Assembly (NCBI GenBank): GCA_028871345.1
Contig: JAGWNK010000001.1
Location: 62,001-126,000 of the forward strand
DNA from: Alphaproteobacteria bacterium
GTDB lineage: Bacteria; Pseudomonadota; Alphaproteobacteria; Micropepsales; Micropepsaceae
Reading direction: 5' to 3'
DNA length: 64,000 bases
Shown: positions 24,837 through 34,097 of the stretch, one piece after another
How positions within the stretch are numbered: position 1 is the first letter of the stretch
Layout: each line of letters opens with the position of its first letter
Translations under genes and position numbers: made by a program
Notes under the pieces: generated by a model
Database searches by the model: none
Seen by the model: the letters and a program-made list of their open reading frames with translations, nothing else
What the model was told of the DNA's origin: nothing

Positions 24837-26150
24837 TCAAGGCTCTGAATAAGGCCGCCGCTCCTGGGGGATGGACCCGGCCACCACCACCGTCAACTTC
24901 GCGGGATCGAAATAGCGCCGCGCCGCGCGGCGCACGTCATCGGCGCTGACGGCATCGATGAGCCGGCTGCGCTTTTCGAGATAATCGAGCGGCAGCCCTT
25001 CCTGCTGCAGTTCATTGAGCTGGGCGGAAAGTCCGGCGTTGGTGGTAAAGGCCCGCGGGAACGATCCGTTGAGATAGGCCTTGGCGTCGGCAATCTCGTC
25101 GTCGGTCGGACCATCGGTCGCGAAGCGGCGCATGGTGTCGCGGATCGCGGCGATCGCCTGGCGCACGGCCTCGCGACGCGAAGACGTCTCGCCGAGGAGC
25201 ATGCCGACACCGCGATAGGGCACGAGATCCGTCGAGACGTCGTAGGTGAGGCCGCGCTTCTCGCGCAATTCGGCGCCAAGGCGCGCGTTCTCGCCGCCGC
25301 CCAGGATGTAGTTGGCGATCATGGCGGCGAGGTAGTCGGGATTGCCGCGCTTCAGGCCCGGCAGGCCGAACAGCACCGCCGGCTGGGATACCAGCATCGG
25401 GAAGACGTGCAGGCCGGGCGCCCCTATGCGCGGCGGGGCTGCCGGCTCCGGCGGAGCATCGGGCGGCAACGATCCGAAGGCGGCGCGCAGCACCGCCGCC
25501 GCCGCGAGAGGATCGATGTCGCCGGTGAGCGCGATCTTGAGGCCGCCGCGCACCCAATGACTGCGCACGAAGGCCCGCAGGTCCTGCTGGCTGACGGCGA
25601 CCAGGCTCGCGGGGTCGCCGTCAATCGGACGGCCGTAGCTGTAGGGCCCGAAAAACAGGCTGTAATAGGCTTTCTCGGCTACCGCCTCGGGATCGCCGCG
25701 GTCCTGCTCGATGTCCTGCAGCATCTCCACGCGCACCCGCGCCATGGCGTCGGGATCGAAGCGCGGGTGCGCCAATGCCAAGCCCAAAAGGCGGAAAGCT
25801 TCCCTGACGTTCGACGACAAGGTGATGAGCGTGATGGTCATCGAATCGCGGCCCGGCGTAACGGAAAGCTCTATGCCGTGGTCCGCCAGCGCCGCCTGGA
25901 AGGCGAGGAAATCGAGATTACCCGCGCCTTCATCGAGCAGTCCGGCGGCGTAGGTGGCGGTGCCCGCCTTGCCGTAGGGATCATAGATCGAACCCGCCGG
26001 GAACGAGGCGGTCAACGCCACCACGGGAACGGTGTGATCCTCCGCGTACCAGACCTGGGCGCCTTTGACGGCGTCGAGCGTCCTGACGGCCGCCTGTGCG
26101 CCGCAGGCAAGCGCGACGACGGTGGCCAGGATCGCGGCGAGGCGCATCAT
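24837..26150 (-). CDS. M16 family peptidase-like protein, non-catalytic partner
   Basis: The 437-residue protein has a signal peptide (AAILATVVALACGAQA) and two M16 halves. It lacks the HxxEH zinc motif. It keeps the C-terminal-half features: NYILGGGENARLGAELREKRGLTYDVST and the glycine-rich loop region. In alphaproteobacteria such genes pair with a catalytic M16 protein and together form an active heterodimer, as in mitochondrial processing peptidase relatives. Its ATG overlaps the TGA of the catalytic partner (ATGA), supporting coupled synthesis. Periplasmic location is predicted. Confidence 0.9.
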   Translation of the reverse strand: MMRLAAILATVVALACGAQAAVRTLDAVKGAQVWYAEDHTVPVVALTASFPAGSIYDPYGKAGTATYAAGLLDEGAGNLDFLAFQAALADHGIELSVTPGRDSMTITLITLSSNVREAFRLLGLALAHPRFDPDAMARVRVEMLQDIEQDRGDPEAVAEKAYYSLFFGPYSYGRPIDGDPASLVAVSQQDLRAFVRSHWVRGGLKIALTGDIDPLAAAAVLRAAFGSLPPDAPPEPAAPPRIGAPGLHVFPMLVSQPAVLFGLPGLKRGNPDYLAAMIANYILGGGENARLGAELREKRGLTYDVSTDLVPYRGVGMLLGETSSRREAVRQAIAAIRDTMRRFATDGPTDDEIADAKAYLNGSFPRAFTTNAGLSAQLNELQQEGLPLDYLEKRSRLIDAVSADDVRRAARRYFDPAKLTVVVAGSIPQERRPYSEP

Positions 26151-27481
26151 TTCGCGGGCGTCAGTGTGGCCGTCACCGATTCCGGGCGGACGAGATCGGC
26201 GGATGCCGCGGCGAGAACGTCCTTCGGCGCCACGGCCTGAATGCGCGAAGGCCATTGCTGCACGTCGTAGGGCGTAAGCCCCACCCCCAGAGCGCCGGCA
26301 TAGGCTTGCGCCATGTCGAAGGGGCTGTCGCGCCGGAAGGTGGCGCCGGCGATCAGCAGCGCTTTGGCGCGTGCCAGCTCCGCCTTGTTCGGCGCGCGTT
26401 TGAGGTACGGCGCCAGTGCATCGTCCATGGCGCGCTCCACCGCGTCGAGGGAAGCGCCCGGGCGCGGCTGGACGGAGATGCTGAAGGCGCCGGCATCGCG
26501 CCGGTAACCGTCATAGGTCACCGAGACGTCGGTGGCCATGTGCCGCTCGACCACCAGCTTGCGGTATAGCACCGAGGTGGCGTCGCCGCCCAGCAGCCGC
26601 GCCAGCACCTCCAGCGCCTCGGCCCGGCCCGGCGCCGCATCGCCGTAGCTCGGCACGCGGTAGATGCGCAGCAGCATGGGCACCTTCGCGTCGGGCCGGA
26701 TGATGGCGAGGCGCGTCTCGCCCAACCGCGGCGGCTGCGCGTAATCGGCGCGAGGCTGCAATTCGCGGGCGGGCAGCGTTCCGAATTCCGATTCCGCCAC
26801 GGCTCTCACGTCGTCGACGGTGACGTCGCCCACCTCGATCAGGATGGCGTTGTTGGGCGCGTAATGGTGCTTGTAGAAGTCGTCGGCTTCGCTGCGGCCG
26901 ATATGGCGGATCTCGTCGGGCCAGCCCACGATGGGCCGCCCGTAAGGATGGGACAGATAGAGCGCCGCGTCGGCCTGTTCTTCGGTCAGCGCTGCGGGAT
27001 CGATGTCGACGCGCAGGCGCCGCTCCTCGAGCACGACGTCGCGCTCGGTCGCCACCGCCGAGTCGGAAAGGTCGAGGTTGGCCATGCGGTCGGCTTCCAG
27101 ATGCATGACGAGGCGCAGCTTGTCCCTGGAAACTTGTTCGTGGAAAACGGTGTAGTCGCGCGTGGTGAAGGCGTTGTCGTCGCCGCCGTTCCGGGCGATG
27201 GTCTGCGAAAAGCCCTCTCCCGGCACGGATTTCGTGCCGCGGAACATCATGTGCTCGAAGAAATGCGCCAGCCCCGAGGTGCCGGGCGGGTCGTCCACGG
27301 CGCCGACCTTGTAGACCAGCATCTGGGTGACGACCGGCGCGCGGTGATCGGGGACCACCACGACCTGCAAGCCGTTCTGCAGCACGAACTGGAAGGCCTT
27401 CGGCGGCTGCGCGCGGGACGGCGCCGTGAGGACCGCAGCGAAGAAGAACGCCACGACCATCAAGGGGTATCGTTTCAACAT
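26147..27481 (-). CDS. M16 family zinc metallopeptidase, catalytic subunit
   Basis: The 444-residue protein has a signal peptide (LMVVAFFFAAVLTAPSRA). The inverted zinc motif HxxEH is in LAHFFEHMMFRGT near residue 80, with the downstream Glu in TERDVVLEERRLRVD. The PYGRPIVGWPDEI region is also typical. It should degrade or process peptides in the periplasm together with the partner encoded directly downstream. I use the ATG at 27481; the frame also opens at a TTG at 27496. It follows the DUF3035-type lipoprotein gene by 56 bases. Confidence 0.92.
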   Translation of the reverse strand: MLKRYPLMVVAFFFAAVLTAPSRAQPPKAFQFVLQNGLQVVVVPDHRAPVVTQMLVYKVGAVDDPPGTSGLAHFFEHMMFRGTKSVPGEGFSQTIARNGGDDNAFTTRDYTVFHEQVSRDKLRLVMHLEADRMANLDLSDSAVATERDVVLEERRLRVDIDPAALTEEQADAALYLSHPYGRPIVGWPDEIRHIGRSEADDFYKHHYAPNNAILIEVGDVTVDDVRAVAESEFGTLPARELQPRADYAQPPRLGETRLAIIRPDAKVPMLLRIYRVPSYGDAAPGRAEALEVLARLLGGDATSVLYRKLVVERHMATDVSVTYDGYRRDAGAFSISVQPRPGASLDAVERAMDDALAPYLKRAPNKAELARAKALLIAGATFRRDSPFDMAQAYAGALGVGLTPYDVQQWPSRIQAVAPKDVLAAASADLVRPESVTATLTPAK

Positions 27482-27537
27482 CACCCCGTGCCCCAATGAT
27501 CCCTCTGCCGGCCGCCCCTATGCGCTGGGCCGGGGCT

Positions 27538-28149
27538 CTAGAGCCAGTCGAACAGTCCGCCGAACCAGCCGCTGTCGTCCTTCTGCTCGGGCTTCTGCGC
27601 ATCCGGCTGGGCGGTGTCGGGCTTCGGCGCGGAGTCCGGCGACGCGATGCCGGCCTTCTGCTGGTCGAGCCGCTGGGCTTCCGCGTCGGCGTTGACGGGC
27701 GTGCCGGTGTCGGGCTTCGGGCCCTTCCAGAACAGGATCTCGTTGGTGAAATCGTCGTCGGCGCCCATCATCGATGCGCGATCGGACTGCAGGTGCTGGC
27801 GGATGTCGGGATCGCTGTTCTGGATGCCGGCGCTGGCCAGCAGCATCTTTTCGCCCGGGCTGTAATTGCCGCTCATGCTCGCGGCGACCGTCGCCGGGTC
27901 GTTGCCGAACAGGGTCTGTTCGGCCGCCTGCGTCGGCTCGACCTGGTTGGTCGGCGCCGCGCCGGGACGCGGCGGGCGCAGGTTGTAGTCGGGCGGGATC
28001 ACCAACGGCGCCTTCGTCAGCACGGCGAACTCGTCGGGCGGTTCCTTTTCCATGCCGGCGGCCTCGCGAAGGGTCGAGCAGCCCGACAGCGCCATAGCGG
28101 TGCCCATGACAGCCACGCCCAGAATTACGCGAGAGGTGCGAAGGTTCAT
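27538..28149 (-). CDS. DUF3035-type (BamF-like) lipoprotein
   Basis: The 203-residue protein starts with a lipoprotein signal (VAVMGTAMALSGC, lipobox LSGC, modified Cys at 24). It contains the family signature APLVIPPDYNLRPPRPG, followed by a Pro/Asp/Gln-rich tail ending SGWFGGLFDWL. Proteins of this family are outer-membrane lipoproteins of Alphaproteobacteria, and the Caulobacter member is linked to the BAM outer-membrane assembly complex. It sits three bases after lspA, whose product would process its signal peptide. Confidence 0.88.
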   Translation of the reverse strand: MNLRTSRVILGVAVMGTAMALSGCSTLREAAGMEKEPPDEFAVLTKAPLVIPPDYNLRPPRPGAAPTNQVEPTQAAEQTLFGNDPATVAASMSGNYSPGEKMLLASAGIQNSDPDIRQHLQSDRASMMGADDDFTNEILFWKGPKPDTGTPVNADAEAQRLDQQKAGIASPDSAPKPDTAQPDAQKPEQKDDSGWFGGLFDWL

Positions 28150-28152
28150 CGA

Positions 28153-28653
28153 TTACTCCTTGCCGGACTCGCGCGGCGGGTCGGGCTTCAACAACGCATC
28201 ATATACCAGAGCGAAGACGCCCAAAGTGATGGCGGCATCTGCGACATTGAACACATACCAGTCGTAGCCGAGGCCGTAAAAGTGGAAAAAGTCCGCGACC
28301 TTACCGTAAACGAGGCGGTCGATGAGATTGCCCAGCGCCCCGCCGATCACCAGACCCAGGCCTATGGCCAGCGTCCGGCTCTTCACGAACCACAACCACC
28401 AGCCCAGGACGCAAATGGCCAGGAGCTGGAAAGTGGCCAGAAAGACCGTGCCTTCCGGCCCGGTGGCCGGGAAAAGGCCGTAGCTGATGCCCGGATTCCA
28501 GACCATCACAAGATTAAAAAAGGGCAACACGGACACGCCCTGGCCGGGAGGCATATTGGCGAGGCCCAGCCCGTACAGCAGGCCCATCTTGCTCAGCTGA
28601 TCGGCCAGGAAGGTCGCACCCGCGACAGCCAGTCCGAATTCGCGGGAATTCAT
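28153..28653 (-). CDS. lspA: Lipoprotein signal peptidase (signal peptidase II)
   Basis: The 166-residue inner-membrane aspartyl protease has four hydrophobic segments. The two catalytic Asp motifs are visible in IGGALGNLIDRLVYG and FNVADAAITLGV. It removes signal peptides from diacylglyceryl-prolipoproteins. Its ATG overlaps the stop of ileS by four bases, the classic ileS-lspA arrangement. At least three predicted lipoproteins are encoded in this window, so substrates are at hand. Confidence 0.96.
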   Translation of the reverse strand: MNSREFGLAVAGATFLADQLSKMGLLYGLGLANMPPGQGVSVLPFFNLVMVWNPGISYGLFPATGPEGTVFLATFQLLAICVLGWWLWFVKSRTLAIGLGLVIGGALGNLIDRLVYGKVADFFHFYGLGYDWYVFNVADAAITLGVFALVYDALLKPDPPRESGKE

Positions 28654-31535
28654 GCCCCCTCCACCGCTTCGGCGCAGCGATCACAGAGATCGGGCCGGCT
28701 CGGGTTCTTCCCCACCTCGGGCAGGACCATCCAGCAACGCGCGCATTTCTCGCCCTCCGCATGATGGAAGACAGCGGCAACACCCGCAACATCCGCCAGA
28801 CGGAAGGCCTCGGCCGGCGGCTCCCGGGTCGAGACGTGAGCGGCGGACGTGATGGCGATCTCCGCCAGGTCGATGCTCCTGAGAATGGCATCGTCCGATG
28901 CCTCGGTCACGTAGAGGACGGGCGCGGCTTCGAGGCTGGCGCCGATCACCTTGTCGCGGCGGACCACTTCGAGGGCTCCGGTGACCACACGGCGCAGCGT
29001 GCGCACGCGATTCCACTTTTCGACCAGCCCCGGGGCATGCCACCCCGCCGGCACCTCGGGGAAGAGCTGGAGGTGGACGCTTTCGCCCTCGCCGGGGAAG
29101 CGCAGGGTCCAGGCCTCCTCCATGGTGAAGCAGAGGATCGGCGCCAGCCACGTCACCACGCGACGGAACAGCTCGTCGATCACCGTGCGCGCGGCGCGCC
29201 TGCGCGGCGACGTTGCCCGGTCGCAGTAGAGCACGTCCTTGCGGATGTCGAAGTAGAACGCCGACAGTTCGTTGGTGCAGAAGTTGAACAGAGCGGCGAA
29301 CACGCGGTTGAAGTCGTACTCGGCGTAGCCGTGGCGCACCATGGCGTCGAGCTCGGCGAGCTTGGCCAGGACGTAGCGCTCCAGCTCGGGCATCTCGGTG
29401 GCGGCGATGCGCTCCTTCTCCGAGAAGCCCGAAAGGTTCGCCAGCATGAAGCGGATGGTGTTGCGCAGCCGGCGGTAGGCGTCGACATTGGCCTTGATGA
29501 TGTCGGGGCCAAGGCGCAGGTCCTCGGTAAAGTCGGACGACGCCACCCACAGGCGCAGGATGTCGGCGCCGTTCTTCTCGGCGATGGTCTGCGGCAGGAC
29601 CGTGTTGCCGAGCGATTTCGACATCTTGTAGCCCTGCTCGTCGAGCACGAAGCCGTGAGTCAGGACGGCATCATAAGGCGCGCGGCCGCGCGTGGCGCAG
29701 CTTTCCAGCAGCGAAGACTGGAACCAGCCCCGGTGCTGGTCGGAGCCTTCCAGGTAGAGATCGGCGTGCGCCTTCTGCGGCCAGCTCGGCTCGATGGGCT
29801 TCTCGACTGTGAAGACGTGGGTCGAGCCTGAATCGAACCAGACGTCGAGGATGTCCTTCACCTGCTCGTAATCATCGGGATCACGGCCCGCGCCCAGGAA
29901 GCGCGCGGCCGAGCCGGACTTGAACCATGCGTCGGCGCCTTCCCGCTCGAAGGCCTCGACGATGCGGGCGTTGACTTCGACGTCGTTGAGGATCTCTCCG
30001 GTCTTCTTCTCGACGAAGATGGCCAGCGGCACGCCCCAGGCGCGCTGGCGCGACAAGACCCAGTCGGGACGGCCTTCCACCATCGAGCCGATGCGGTTGG
30101 CACCCTGCGGCGGAAACCATCTGGTGTCGGCAATGGCCTGCATGGCGAGCTGGCGCAGCGTGTCGCCGTTGCGCACAGGCTTATCCATGGCCGCAAACCA
30201 TTGCGGCGTGGCGCGGAAGATCACCGGCGCCTTGGAACGCCAGGAATGCGGGTACTGGTGGCGCAGCGTGCCCTTCGCCAGAAGCGCGTTCGCCGCGATC
30301 AGCTCCTTGATGACGGCGCCGTTGGCGTCGCCGTCCTTCTTGCCGTCGCGCGACAGAATATATTTGCCGGCGAACAGCGGCACGTGCGGCGCGAAGGCGC
30401 CGTCCGGCGTGATGACGTTGAACGCGTCAGGATGCTTGACGGGGTAGTCCCTGCCGAGTTTTTCCAGCACGATCTCGAAGTCGTCCTCGCCATGACCGGG
30501 GGCCGTGTGGACGAAACCTGTGCCGGTGTCGGCCGTGACGTGCTCGCCCGGCAAGAGCGGAACCTCAAAATCGAAATCCTGCCCGTGGAAGGGATGGGCG
30601 CAGACCAGGCCCTTGGGATCGAATGGCCCCAGACGGTTCAGCGTAACCTTGGCGTGCTTGGCCGTCTGCTCCGCGAGCACGTCCGCCAAGGCTATTTTGT
30701 CGCCAAGCGCGGCGAGTGCGCCGTCGTGCGCAACCGTGACCTCGTAAAGGCCATAGTCCAACGTCTCCGAGTAGGCGATGGCGCGGTTGCCCGGAATCGT
30801 CCATGGCGTCGTCGTCCAGATGACAACGGACACGCCGCGCTGATCGCCCTTCGCAACCCGAAACTTCACGTAGATCGTCGGGCTCGTTTTCTCGTGGTAT
30901 TCGATCTCGGCCTCGGCCAGCGCCGTCTTCTCGACCGGCGACCACATCACGGGGCGGAAGCCGCGGTAGAGCAGCCCATTGGCGACGAACTTGTGCAGCT
31001 CGGAAGCGATCGTCGCCTCGGCGCGGTGGTTCATCGTGGTGTAGGGATGCTCCCATTCGCCCATGCAGCCCAGGCGCTTGAACTGGTCGCGCTGCACATC
31101 GATCCATTTGAGCGCGAAGTCGCGGCAATCCCGGCGCAGCTGGTCGATCGGCACATCGTCCTTCGACTTGCCTTCGGCGCGGTACTTCTCCTCGATCTTC
31201 CATTCGATCGGCAGGCCGTGGCAATCCCAACCGGGCACATAAGGCGCGTCCTTGCCCAGCATGCCCTGGGAGCGGACGACGAAATCCTTGAGGATCTTGT
31301 TGAGGCCGGTGCCGGAATGAATCTCGCCATTGGCGTAGGGCGGACCGTCGTGAAGCACGAACAAAGGGCGGCCTTTGGCCGCGGCGCGGATGCGCCCGTA
31401 GAGTCCCATCGAGTCCCAGCGCGACAGCCATTTGGGTTCCGCCTCCGGCAGGCCGGCCTTCATGGGGAAGTCGGTCTGGGGCAGGAACAGGGTGGCGCGA
31501 TAATCCTTAGCGGGCTCGTCAGACTTGCTGGACAT
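28650..31535 (-). CDS. ileS: Isoleucyl-tRNA synthetase
   Basis: This 961-residue class Ia synthetase has the N-terminal PPYANGEIHSGTGLNKILKD at about residues 65-84. This is a variant of the HIGH motif reading HSGT. Also present are the family motif WDCHGLPIEWKIEE, the editing domain with TTPWTIPGNRAIAY, the KMSKS motif in GYKMSKSLGNTV, and a C-terminal zinc site (CARCW...CDRC). Sequence and length fit the bacterial type. It is followed by lspA with a four-base overlap. A 274-base gap without a supported gene precedes it. Confidence 0.97.
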   Translation of the reverse strand: MSSKSDEPAKDYRATLFLPQTDFPMKAGLPEAEPKWLSRWDSMGLYGRIRAAAKGRPLFVLHDGPPYANGEIHSGTGLNKILKDFVVRSQGMLGKDAPYVPGWDCHGLPIEWKIEEKYRAEGKSKDDVPIDQLRRDCRDFALKWIDVQRDQFKRLGCMGEWEHPYTTMNHRAEATIASELHKFVANGLLYRGFRPVMWSPVEKTALAEAEIEYHEKTSPTIYVKFRVAKGDQRGVSVVIWTTTPWTIPGNRAIAYSETLDYGLYEVTVAHDGALAALGDKIALADVLAEQTAKHAKVTLNRLGPFDPKGLVCAHPFHGQDFDFEVPLLPGEHVTADTGTGFVHTAPGHGEDDFEIVLEKLGRDYPVKHPDAFNVITPDGAFAPHVPLFAGKYILSRDGKKDGDANGAVIKELIAANALLAKGTLRHQYPHSWRSKAPVIFRATPQWFAAMDKPVRNGDTLRQLAMQAIADTRWFPPQGANRIGSMVEGRPDWVLSRQRAWGVPLAIFVEKKTGEILNDVEVNARIVEAFEREGADAWFKSGSAARFLGAGRDPDDYEQVKDILDVWFDSGSTHVFTVEKPIEPSWPQKAHADLYLEGSDQHRGWFQSSLLESCATRGRAPYDAVLTHGFVLDEQGYKMSKSLGNTVLPQTIAEKNGADILRLWVASSDFTEDLRLGPDIIKANVDAYRRLRNTIRFMLANLSGFSEKERIAATEMPELERYVLAKLAELDAMVRHGYAEYDFNRVFAALFNFCTNELSAFYFDIRKDVLYCDRATSPRRRAARTVIDELFRRVVTWLAPILCFTMEEAWTLRFPGEGESVHLQLFPEVPAGWHAPGLVEKWNRVRTLRRVVTGALEVVRRDKVIGASLEAAPVLYVTEASDDAILRSIDLAEIAITSAAHVSTREPPAEAFRLADVAGVAAVFHHAEGEKCARCWMVLPEVGKNPSRPDLCDRCAEAVEGA

Positions 31536-31809
31536 TCAATCAGGCCTTGCAACAAACGGAAAATCGGGTGCCGGGGCGCCGCGGGCATGACGCACCCGCC
31601 TGCGGGGTCGAGGCGCACAACTCCGCCCAAAACCTGCATGATTCCGGCCCACACAGCGGAGTCCTTCTAACAGCCGAGGGGGACAGGGTCCAGCGGGCGG
31701 GGGCCGCGCCTAGGGCGGGGCGCAGCAACCCTTCCGCTTCGGCCGCCTCTTCGAGAGAGGGGCGCGAGCGTGCCGGCTTCCGTTTCAAAGGGGGTGGGCA
31801 AAGCGGACC
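31536..31809. other. Intergenic region between ribF and ileS
   Basis: These 274 bases hold no gene I can support. They are GC-rich with short inverted repeats such as CCTCTTCGAGAGAGG around 31748. The ileS promoter or leader is expected here. I see no T-box element, which is expected because T-boxes are mainly a Gram-positive feature. Confidence 0.4.
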
Positions 31810-32757
31810 CTAGGGGTGCCGCGCCAGAATCTCCCGCGCGGTGGCGGCGTCCTTGCTCATCTGGGCCTTGAGCTCGTCGATGCTGGCGAATTTCGCTTCA
31901 GGGCGGATATAGGCGTGGAGCTCGACGGCCATGTGCTTGCCGTAGAGATCGCCCGAGAAATCGAACAGGTGGGCTTCGATCAGCGGCACCGGGCTTTCGA
32001 ACATCGGGCGGATGCCGAGATTGGCGACGCCGTCATAGGTCGAGACGACCTTCTCGTTCTCGAGGATCGAGGCGCGCACGGCATAGATGCCAAGCGCCGG
32101 CCGGATATAGCCGTCGATCTGCATGTTGGCGGTCGGGAAGCCCAGCGTGTGGCCGCGCCGGTCGCCGTGTTCGACATGGCCTTCGATGGTAAAAGGATGA
32201 CCGAGCTGACGCGCGGCCTCTTCCGGGCGGCCCTCCTTGAGCGCGGTGCGGATCGCAGTAGAGGAGATCTTGTCACCCGATGTGCCGGGCACGGTCGGCA
32301 GGATCACCACCCCGAAGCCTTCCATCTCGCCCATATACGACAGCACCGAGGCGTTGCCGGCGCGGCCGTGCCCGAAGCGGAAATCCGAGCCGACCACGAC
32401 GCAGCCGACGTCGAGACCGCCCACCAGCACCTCCAGCACGAACTCCTGCGCGCTGCGATGGGCCATGGCGTCATCGAAAGGCAGCGCGAAGAGAGCATCG
32501 GCGTCGAGCGAGGCGATCAGCCGCGCCTTGGCGCGGAAGGGCGTCAGACGGAACGGCTCGGCGCCGGGCCGGAAGAATTCCTTGGGACAGGGTTCGAAAA
32601 CGAGGACAGCGAGCGGAGCGCCGCGTTCGACGGCGTTGCGGCGCGCCTCTTCGATCAGGGCGCGATGGCCGCGATGGACACCGTCGAAATTGCCGATCGC
32701 GACGACGGCTCCCTTGAAGGATTCCGGCACGTCGGCGATGTGGCGGAAAATCTTCAT
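31810..32757 (-). CDS. ribF: Bifunctional riboflavin kinase / FAD synthetase
   Basis: The 315-residue enzyme makes FMN and then FAD. The N-terminal nucleotidyltransferase domain shows VVAIGNFDGVHRGHRALIEEA and later CVVVGSDFRFGHGRAGN. The C-terminal riboflavin kinase domain has GHTLGFPTANMQID and a terminal EAHLFDFSGDLYGKHMAVEL. The ATG at 32757 (MKIFRHIADVPESFKG) gives the usual length; the frame beyond it is shadow. It lies five bases after the MaoC-like gene. Confidence 0.96.
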   Translation of the reverse strand: MKIFRHIADVPESFKGAVVAIGNFDGVHRGHRALIEEARRNAVERGAPLAVLVFEPCPKEFFRPGAEPFRLTPFRAKARLIASLDADALFALPFDDAMAHRSAQEFVLEVLVGGLDVGCVVVGSDFRFGHGRAGNASVLSYMGEMEGFGVVILPTVPGTSGDKISSTAIRTALKEGRPEEAARQLGHPFTIEGHVEHGDRRGHTLGFPTANMQIDGYIRPALGIYAVRASILENEKVVSTYDGVANLGIRPMFESPVPLIEAHLFDFSGDLYGKHMAVELHAYIRPEAKFASIDELKAQMSKDAATAREILARHP

Positions 32758-32762
32758 GGAAC

Positions 32763-33185
32763 TTAGGCGGCGGGACGCGGCGGCGCCATCACGGTCGCTT
32801 CGCCTTCCACGACAACGGTGTCCTTGACCTTGCAGACGCAATCGAAGACGACGCGCCGCTTCGGGACGATGACTTCGCGCACCGTACAGGTGGCGGTGAC
32901 CGTGTCACCGATGCGCACCGGCGCCTTGAAGCGCGTGACCAGGCTGAGGAAGATAGTGCCGGGTCCCGGCATCTTCATGCCGAACACGGTCGAGATGTAG
33001 CTGGCGGAGAGCACGCCGTGGGCGATGCGGCCGTTGAATACCGTGGACTTGGCGAAGGTCTCGTCGAAGTGCATGGGGTTGGTGTCGCCGGAGACCTCGC
33101 CGAACTGCTCGATGTCGCGCTCGCTAACCGTGCGCGCGAAGCTTTCGGACATGCCCGGCTTCAGTTCGTCGATGTAATAGGTCAT
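32763..33185 (-). CDS. MaoC-like (R)-specific enoyl-CoA hydratase family protein
   Basis: The 140-residue hot-dog-fold protein carries the hydratase 2 motif FGEVSGDTNPMHFDETFA, followed by RIAHGVLSASYISTVFG. The Asp and His of this motif are the catalytic pair in PhaJ-like hydratases. It could supply (R)-3-hydroxyacyl-CoA for polyhydroxyalkanoate, or act in fatty-acid turnover; the physiological substrate is not shown. It starts the ribF-ileS block on the minus strand. A MaoC gene next to ribF or HAD genes recurs in Alphaproteobacteria. Confidence 0.9.
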   Translation of the reverse strand: MTYYIDELKPGMSESFARTVSERDIEQFGEVSGDTNPMHFDETFAKSTVFNGRIAHGVLSASYISTVFGMKMPGPGTIFLSLVTRFKAPVRIGDTVTATCTVREVIVPKRRVVFDCVCKVKDTVVVEGEATVMAPPRPAA

Positions 33186-33207
33186 CCGGAAGTCCTTCGT
33201 CGCTTTT

Positions 33208-34053
33208 CTACCATGCCAATGCGCGCATCGCGGCCCGCGCCGAGACCCCCCTGCCGGCGAACAATGCCGCCAACGCTTCGGGCGTCAATCCATCCACTTC
33301 TCCCGCATGGACGCCATGCACGACGAACAACGCATCAAAACCCGCGCGGTTGGCGCCGCGGATGTCGGTCTCGAGGCCGTCGCCGACGACCAGCGGCTGC
33401 CGGGGGGCGCCGGCAGCTTCCAGCGCCACCTTATATATGGGCAGATGCGGCTTGCCGTAATACGCAACTTCCCCACCAAGCTGCTCGTAGGCGCGCGCCA
33501 GTCCGCCGGCGCAGTACAGCAGGCGGCCGCCGCGCGGCACCAGGACGTCGGGGTTGGCGCAGATCATCGGCAGTCCGCGGGCCCGCAGCGCCGCAAGCAC
33601 CTCGCGGTAGTGTTCGGGAGTTTCCGTTTCGTCATCGAACAGACCTGTGCACAAGACGACGTCGGCCGCGTCCGGCCCCACGAGCGATACGTCCAGTCCT
33701 TGGTAGAGAGCCTGGTCGCGCTCGGGGCCGAGATGGAACATGGCAACGCGGCCGTGCCCGGCACGCGACGCGAGATCGGCGCGCGCGGCTCCGCCCGAAG
33801 TCACAACGTGGTCATAGCAATCGGGCGGCACACCGATGCGGGCGAAGGAGGCGACGATCTCGGCCGCCGGGCGCGGCGCGTTCGTCAGCAGCACCACAGG
33901 CCCCTGCTGTTCGCGAAATCGCCGCAGCGCTTCGATCGCGGGCCAGAACGGCGTCACCCCGTCGTGCACGACGCCCCACACGTCACACACCAGCGCATCG
34001 TACGGGCCGGCGATCTCGCGAAGGCCGGCAATGATCCGCGGAAGCTCGGACAT
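33208..34053 (-). CDS. TIGR01459-type HAD-superfamily hydrolase
   Basis: The 281-residue protein is a HAD-IIA sugar-phosphatase-like hydrolase. The nucleophile motif is VCDVWGVVHDG (first Asp at about 24), motif II is VVLLTNAPRP, and the C-terminal motifs are YYGKPHLPIYKVALE and LVVGDGLETDIRGANRAGF. TIGR01459 proteins are found almost only in Alphaproteobacteria and have no settled substrate. It lies 22 bases upstream of the MaoC-like gene on the same strand. Confidence 0.9.
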   Translation of the reverse strand: MSELPRIIAGLREIAGPYDALVCDVWGVVHDGVTPFWPAIEALRRFREQQGPVVLLTNAPRPAAEIVASFARIGVPPDCYDHVVTSGGAARADLASRAGHGRVAMFHLGPERDQALYQGLDVSLVGPDAADVVLCTGLFDDETETPEHYREVLAALRARGLPMICANPDVLVPRGGRLLYCAGGLARAYEQLGGEVAYYGKPHLPIYKVALEAAGAPRQPLVVGDGLETDIRGANRAGFDALFVVHGVHAGEVDGLTPEALAALFAGRGVSARAAMRALAW

Positions 34054-34097
34054 GGTCTAGCGGTTAGAGGCCCGGACGGGCGCGGTCAAGGCCCGCC

